Part shown: one piece after another, positions 58,325 through 64,000 of the stretch
How positions within the stretch are numbered: position 1 is the first letter of the stretch
Layout of the letters: each line of letters starts with the position of its first letter
Source of the DNA: Panicum virgatum
Lineage: Eukaryota; Streptophyta; Magnoliopsida; Poales; Poaceae
DNA length: 64,000 nucleotides
Direction of reading: 5' to 3'
Assembly: GCF_016808335.1 (NCBI RefSeq)
Contig: NC_053141.1
Span: forward strand, 30,206,241 to 30,270,240
Made by a program: the position numbers and the translations under genes
Notes under the pieces: model-generated
The model's database searches: none
The model's input: only the letters and a program-made list of their open reading frames with translations
Told to the model about the DNA's origin: nothing

Positions 58325-60343
58325 ACTTGAAGCAGCTGCTGTTGCTGCTCCTGGACTTGGGCATAATATTCACTTTGAGCCTTCAACTGTTCATCACGCA
58401 GACGGTTCTCCTCACGGAGCCTAGCGATCTCAAGCTCTTGCTTGGTGGGTCAACGAGAGCTACCACCGCAGCTCTGGGACGAAGAGGCCAACCTCTGAGA
58501 TGCTCTGACCTCCCGCGTGTTCATCATTCCATCAAAGAGAGAGAACCTTCAAGTGTTATCATAGAAGGCTTAAGGCATATGCTCATGTGACTAGATAATT
58601 TGTTTGTAATATAGCATCTCACCATCCATGTGCCTTCCCTCCACTGCTAGCATGCACGGCTTGAGCGTCAATCGGCATGTGCCTCCAGTCGCAGTCCGGT
58701 CCATGACGCCGAATCATCTCGTCCCTATATGCCCCCTGTACCAATTTGTTAAACTTAGTTTGATCATATGTTGCGATCATTAAGCTAATACGAAGGACAA
58801 TAGCTCACCAGCCGTTCGGAAGCTGTCTGTCTGCACAGTACGTCTGGGATAGTAGGGTCCTTTCCCTTATGCCCAGCCTCATACACCTCGACAACAGTCG
58901 GCTCAAGACCTAATTGAACACTCTGTATATATAGCAGAGTTAGTACCATATATGAACATATATGTTATAAGTCTCACTAACTAAACCTTACGAGACATTG
59001 AGCCTTCCTCGTGAAGTTGTCACCACCGAATGTGTGGTTCGGGTTTGTTCCTCGACACTCCCTGTGCTTAATCGATGTCTCGTGGAAGCCTTCCGAAGCC
59101 CAATGCTGACACCAAGCCATGTAGGCGTCCAGGATGTGAGACATCCACGGGACCATCACCTGCACAAATATGCGCGTATCAATACCGACTCATACTCTAA
59201 CAAATCCATAGACAATCCAATGAGAACAAACCTGGGAGTACTTATCCGCGGTGAGGTATTATATCGAGGCCCCATCATCCTTGGTCATTGTAATCCCTTC
59301 AACATGTTGGAAATATTGACAGGTTGCCGAAATCCTAGCCATGTACAGGGCATCCTTCACTAACCGATATGCACTCATGTTGAAAACCAATTCGACATGG
59401 TTATGGTCAACATCGTCGGGGAATCGAAACCGTAACTACAAGATAAATGCACATGTTATTTAACAAAATTATGTTTTCTACACATAAGTCATGCAGAATT
59501 AGAAATGGACATCAACTCTTTACCATGAAGTCATGGCGAACAAGTCCCTAGGCATCACCATGGTTGATGTCTTTCTTCAACTTGTACTCTTCCCAACTTG
59601 AGATGAGAACCGGTTCAGCAGCCGGATCGTCTGACGTCCGCACCAGACCAGGGCAGTGAAGCCTGACAAGGGCACCCAAGACTTGGTTCACCTATGTCTT
59701 GCGCCCTTGGGCGGTGAATGAGTGGTCGTACCACTCCCTACAAAATAAGACAAGCATCAAGCATGCATATCTTAGATGTTTAGAACATATTCTAAGCAAA
59801 AGATAGAACACTCACCTATCTCCGACGGGGGAGATCAAACGCCTCTGATCTGGCGTACTGGGGACACGTGAAGGTTTTACGCAGTGGCTCTTCCTAAACC
59901 AACGTTTAGGGCGTGGAGCTGCAGAGCCTCCGGAAGCCTCCACATGGCCCAACTGCTCCTCCTCCACTGAAGGAACATACTCCTCATTCGCCGCCTGTTC
60001 CTCCTGCCCATCGTCCACCTGCACCTGCTCCTCATCCCCCTCCTGCAACTGCTCCCCACCCCCTCGTGCACCTGCTCCCCATCGTCAGAATCTGACTCGG
60101 TCTCATCCTGCAAACAACACAATCAAGTGTTACACACATTGAAGGAATCAATATACATGAGTCGCTCTGAAACACAAGTGTTATATACCTCGTCTCTCTG
60201 AAGCGCAAGGGGATGCCCCTGTACCTTAGGGTGTGCGCTCCTCCAAGGCTGCTCCTTCCTACGGCTGCTCGAAGCACTGCCACGGAAAAGTGTCTCCTTG
60301 AGCCCCTGGAACCCCTTCACAACCTGCTTCATCTTCCTAGGCA
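58325..60343 (-). pseudogene. CACTA tnpA-like (Transposase_24-type) multi-exon gene, element C
   Basis: This is the second CACTA protein, which in the family binds subterminal repeats and helps excision. The likely start is at 60343 (MPRKMKQVVKGFQGLKETLF). Exon 1 ends with a GT splice site near 60191. Exon 2 (about 60111-59820) is acidic, then RPKRWFRKSHCVKPSR. Exon 3 (about 59738-59525) has EWYDHSFTAQGRKT and VNQVLGALVRLHCPGLVRT. Further exons have LRFRFPDDVDHNHVELVFNM (59435), MAWCQHWASEGFHETSIKHR (about 59120), GAYRDEMIRRHGPDCDWRHM (58735) and a C-terminal coiled coil, LEIARLREENRLRDEQLKAQ (58430). In-frame stops after GRKT, after NHGDA and before PTKQELE make it a pseudogene. Exon limits are by eye. 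Confidence 0.7.
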
Positions 60344-60520
60344 TCCTGTATAAATGTAAAGGCATTAGTGACCAATTATATTAAAACAAAATAATGATAA
60401 CAAATAAAGTATAACAAATCAGCATAAAAATTCACAAAAACACCATAGTTAATAACAATGGTACTTAACTTGTTAGTTATCACCATTATCAGGATCAATT
60501 TGTTTTCTTCTAATCGACGA

Positions 60521-61551
60521 TCACCACATTTGTTTTGGGTCTTGTTTCCTTTTCTGTGGCAATGTAATGTCATTAGGGTCTCCATGTAGAGAATCTAATG
60601 CAGGAGCAGGGTCTATATCAAAAGAGCATGACAACTCTTCTTCTTGGAACATCTCATCAATATGCTGAAGCAGCCACTCATGGGGGTTGGTTTTGTACAC
60701 AACCGACGACGCACTCAGCTTAGGGCATGGATATGTCGAGTAATACACCTGCTCCACCTGATGAGCAAGGACATATCTATCGCCCCCTTGAAGTATTTCT
60801 CTTCTTTCTCACGATCCTTCCAAAATAGCATGCAGTTGTCCGGGCACACATCGATCCTCTCATACGGCATTCCTAGAGCCTTTAGCAATTTCTTTGACCG
60901 GTACATGTCTTTAGGCACCTTGTGATCGGCAAGAAGAACATAACAAATCAGGTCCACAATTGCCTTATAACAATTGCCTGAGAAAGCAAACTTCGACTTG
61001 ATGCCCATTAGATGGGTCACAAACTGGAGAACTGTAACCGTTGTCTGTCCGTGCAGAGGATATTCTAAGGCTTGGAGGAGTTCAAATAATTCCTGAACCT
61101 CTTTTGTAGGCGGATCTTCACGATCTAGGTTAAACTCTGGTTGCAGATCATCAAGCATCTGATCCAACCTATCAACGTCTTCACCATCATCCACTTCCAT
61201 CTATGTTGATACTCTACTATGTGACTCGCCGTGGAAATGCCATTCCTCATATCCTGGCACGAACCCATTCTTGCATAGGTGTAGCGTGACTTGGTTCTTT
61301 TCATAGGCCACCATGTTCTGGCATTTGTTGCATGGGCATTTAATCACGCCGTGTGGTGGCTTTTAGTAAGCATGGTCCACAAACTGCTGAGTCTTCTCAA
61401 ACCATTCCTTTGTGTGAGACCTGCCTTTCTTCTAAGCAACGTACATCCACCCATAGTCGTCACCCATGCTTGCGGCTACATATTGTTCGATGCAACACAT
61501 TTCATTAGAACCGTCCATCTCTACACATCACGGCCCTACATCTATGTGTAA
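60521..61551 (-). pseudogene. CACTA tnp2-like transposase, element C (N-terminal part only)
   Basis: 61551-61200 encodes the Transpos_assoc domain (GDDYGWMYVA, VIKCPCNKCQNMVAYEKNQV, NGFVPGYEEWHFHGES) with a TAG after MYVA and a TAA after DHAY. 61200-60715 encodes the start of Transposase_21 (FELLQALEYPLHG, KVPKDMYRSKKLLKALGMPY, ERIDVCPDNCMLFWKDREKE). 60521-60757 is an unplaced tail. The catalytic region and everything after it is missing, so the element depends on another CACTA for movement, if it can move at all. Confidence 0.8.
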
Positions 61552-61566
61552 TTGATATGTCCTAAA

Positions 61567-61770
61567 CCCACCCAAGGGCGCTCGATAGAGTGTGTGTTTA
61601 TTATGACGAGCCTCAAGCGCTCAGGCAAAATTTCGGCAGCATAACCCCGCTGCTCTCCATCTGCATGCCCGATTTGGTGCAGTGGAGATCAACAAGGTTA
61701 TGCCCCTGAAATTTTGCCTGAGCACTCCAGGGCCATCATAAACACCACACTCTATCGGCCACCCCGAGGC
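61567..61770. mobile_element. 204-bp foldback element inside CACTA C, flanked by 9-bp direct repeats
   Basis: Arms 61581-61646 and 61697-61760 are inverse copies (CTCAGGCAAAATTTC and GATAGAGTGTG segments pair), and pairing continues toward the centre (CTCTCCA with TGGAGA). TGTCCTAAA occurs at 61558-61566 and 61771-61779, consistent with a 9-bp target duplication. A MULE-derived MITE or other foldback element is most likely. It lies just upstream of the tnp2-like start. Confidence 0.65.
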
Positions 61771-62279
61771 TGTCCTAAAAAGGGACCATTCCAGACCGGC
61801 ACATCTCACCCGGTCCGAAACGGGTGACGCATAGGTTTTGAAACCCTAACTGCATGCGATGTATGATTAAAGGAAACATAAATGAAACAGGAGTATTATT
61901 GATATTTTACATGTTAGAGCAACAACAATAGTAATAAAATATGTAAACAACATGTAATCCTGCTACTGCTAGCTAACTACACAATACTAACTTTAATCAA
62001 CGTTTCAAGTAACTAGCATTAGACTTCACAATATAAAACTACCCCCAATCATGCATGCCATATATTTATAGCTACCAATCAATCCTCAACCAAACAAAAC
62101 TAACTCTAACCATGTTAAAATTAACTAACAGTATCCATCATCATATAGTGTATTTACACTAATCATTATCAATAATATAAAACAAACTCTAATCACATTA
62201 AATTAACTCCCGTCGGCGGAATCCGTGCAACAACCGACGAGATTAAACAAGATTTCATACAAAAATTGTGACGCCACGG

Positions 62280-62780
62280 TCTCTAACTCACTTGGTGATT
62301 TCGAGTCGAAGTAGAACCCTAGGTGGAGCGGGAGCCGGAGCGATGGTCGGGGGCAGGGGCCGGCGCGGCAGCCGACGGCCGGCCGGGGATGTGCAGGGGC
62401 TTGGGCCTGGCTATCGGCGGCCGGCGGAGGGGCGCGGGCCAAGTAGGTTGGTGGTGACGCGCCGGGGAGCGGCGCCGGTAGGGGAGGTGTTGGGGCAGGG
62501 GCGCCGACCCGAGAGGCGACGAGGCCAGGGAAGGGCGCGGATGCGTCGGAGGAGTTGGAGCAGGGCCGCCGGACGGAGGAGCTGAAGCGGGGAGGGGGAG
62601 GGGAGGGGCAGCCGGACGGGCCAGGGGAGCCAGAGCGGGGGGCATCGGTGTCGCGGTATGGTGCAGTACCTACGGCGCGCGCGCGGTGCAGTGTGTGGCG
62701 GCGGCGGCGCGCGAGGTGAGCGAGGGAGAGAGTGAAGCAAAGAGAGAGAGGGCCGGCCTGACCGGTTGGACTAAGTCACG
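62280..62780. other. GC-rich 5' region of CACTA C, no gene recognised
   Basis: This is very GC-rich, with open frames on both strands and no domain. Its place between the right terminus and the transposase suggests the promoter and leader region of the element, or captured sequence. Confidence 0.4.
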
Positions 62781-62789
62781 GGCCCGGGC

Positions 62790-62937
62790 TAACTCCCGTC
62801 GGCCAGACACCAAGCCGACTGGAGTTAAGTTAACTCCCGTGGGCTGGGAGCCTGGCCGATGGCTGTCGCCCGTCGGCAACCCTAAAAGCCGATGGGAGTT
62901 AATTCAGCCGACGGAAGTAGTCTATTTTCCTGTTGTG
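62790..62937. repeat. CACTA type C subterminal array and right terminus
   Basis: Copies of AACTCCCGTCGGC and GCCGA(C/T)GGGAGTTAA end in CTATTTTCCTGTTGTG at 62937. Confidence 0.85.
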
Positions 62938-64000
62938 CATGCTGGTTTCGATGATTTGGGCCTCATAACCATCTCTGCCTTATTTGGGTTGGCAGAGGCT
63001 CGGATAAGATAGAAACCCTAAAAGTCGCCGTCGGACGCGTGTTGTACATCGCACGCTTGCGTAGAAGCTAAGCAACACTCCAAAGCCACGAGGATCGTCG
63101 GATGAAATCTCCTATGTATCTTTTCCAGTTTTGCCCCTACGGGCATTGAGTCGTCTAGTTAAGTGTAGGGGTAAGCGTCGTCTCAGGTCATTATTCCCAT
63201 GGCCTTCAATACCAAGGTGGGCAGCCCATTGGGGCTAACCATCACCCACTTGGTCATTTGGAGAGAGCTTTGTGAGCAGCCAAGTGCTTATTGTGAAGAC
63301 AGACTAGATTAGGAGGCTAATTAATCCCCACTTAGTCTAGGACCATCTAGTGAGAAGGATGAAGGGCGGTAGGCTATGATCGAGACTCTGTAATAACTCT
63401 AGTTGGATGAAATAAAAGCTTTTCCTTGTGCTAATTTCGTCCATGAGTTGATTCCTCTCCACCCCCCTTCTTTGTGTTGGTTTTGGCTTTCCAATCCTTG
63501 GCTTTTGCGGTGTTTGTGTTTTCCAAGGGTTGGGGCTTTTGATTCTCTCCGTACTGCGTTCAAGTCTTCATTAGAATCCTCAGATTTCACTCAAAGACTT
63601 GCAGCAGATTGAATCGGGAAGTTTTGGTGTTCTTAGTGTTCTTGAGCTTCCAACCTTCATCGCCTTGGTCCGGTAGAAATTCGTGAGATTTGGTGATTCC
63701 TTTTCGGGGATTTCTTTTGGGATAACCTACTAACAAACTCTATTCGGTGTCTTCAAGGTTTGGGGAAGATTGGGGTTCATTTGGTGAAGTTTGGTTGGAT
63801 TTGGTTTTCCCAGAAGGCTGTCTCGGGCTTGGCCTCGCGTTTTCGTACACGCCGGACTGTCCGGCATAATACGCTGGACCATCCGACGCACGCCAGACCG
63901 TCCGGCATCACACGCCGGACCGTCTGACGCTTGCGTTTGCGTGAGCGCTTGTTTGGCCGTGCTCGGGCCCTATTGTCCGACGTTCGTCGGACCGTCTGGT
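62938..64000 (+). repeat. LTR-like sequence of a copia-type element, continuing past the window
   Basis: ATGTATCTTTTCCAGTTTTG followed by CCCCTACGGGC (about 63114-63146) is the inverse-strand counterpart of a segment in the copia LTR at 205-235 and 12467-12495, so this is a related LTR in the opposite orientation. CCGGACCGTCTGACG-type motifs crowd 63848-64000. No coding sequence; the ends are not visible. Confidence 0.55.

Larger units (their letters stand above)
57345..62937 (-). mobile_element. CACTA element C, internally deleted
   Basis: The right end at 62937 gives an outward CACAACAGGAAAATAG, one base from the common grass CACTA terminus CACTACAGGAAAATAG. Subterminal arrays of AACTCCCGTCGGC and its inverse lie at both sides (57365-57505 and 62200-62250/62790-62920). 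Genes on the minus strand are a truncated tnp2-like gene (60521-61551) and a tnpA-like gene (58325-60343). The left terminus is not clean: sequence changes next to the half-MITE behind NLR copy 3 near 57342. 57505-58300 and 61860-62200 hold no gene. Confidence 0.8.

Noticed and set aside
62268..62645. Arg/Pro-rich frames near the right end of CACTA C
   Set aside because: Low-complexity translation of GC-rich DNA on both strands; no family features.

Overview
The window is nuclear DNA from a grass, most likely a panicoid (inference from element families and repeat motifs; no species is claimed). It is repeat-rich and gene-poor. No intact conserved host gene is visible. The only host-type coding sequences are copies of one CC-NB-ARC-LRR (NLR) resistance gene, all damaged, plus small captured or retroposed fragments (aspartyl-tRNA synthetase, ribosomal protein S16/uS9).

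Layout. 1-13147: a degenerate Ty1/copia element on the minus strand. It has a partial 3' LTR at 1-891 and a 5' LTR at 11029-13147; a primer binding site lies at 11015-11026. Gag is split by a 2645-bp solo LTR (7383-10027, 5-bp target duplication). 13148-15315: a retroelement LTR fragment and one end of a CACTA transposon. 15316-19227: flank and first 72 bp of NLR copy 1. 19228-24175: a tnpA-like exon and CACTA element A1. 24176-30141: flank and NLR copy 2, the least damaged copy; its first 784 codons are open and carry intact NB-ARC motifs. 30165-38358: a patchwork of half a MITE, a mitochondrial-like tRNA-Lys piece, a Ty3/gypsy tail, an RPS16 pseudogene fragment, a Pack-MULE (33312-35958) with a second MULE nested inside it, and a Helitron-type 3' end. 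38858-42250: an RTE-type LINE split by a 494-bp solo LTR. 42352-43910: a second CACTA end and a tandem duplication. 43915-49035: CACTA element A2. 49044-57273: flank and NLR copy 3. 57345-62937: CACTA element C with tnpA-like and truncated tnp2-like genes. 62938-64000: LTR-like sequence running off the window.

The central story is a CACTA-plus-NLR block present twice in the same order and orientation (19661-30220 and 43915-57340). Each block is a dead CACTA transposase followed directly by NLR flank and gene. The two transposases share at least three inactivating lesions, and the two NLRs share a stop codon and a frameshift. The block therefore appears to have been copied after both genes were already broken, rather than built by independent insertions. 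A third, truncated copy of the NLR flank (15316-19227) shows that the cluster once had at least three units.

All family assignments come from reading motifs and recalling family features; no database search was run. Boundaries with matching target-site duplications (7383-10027, 33312-35958, 41106-41599; with one mismatch 33912-35124) are firm. Others are approximate.
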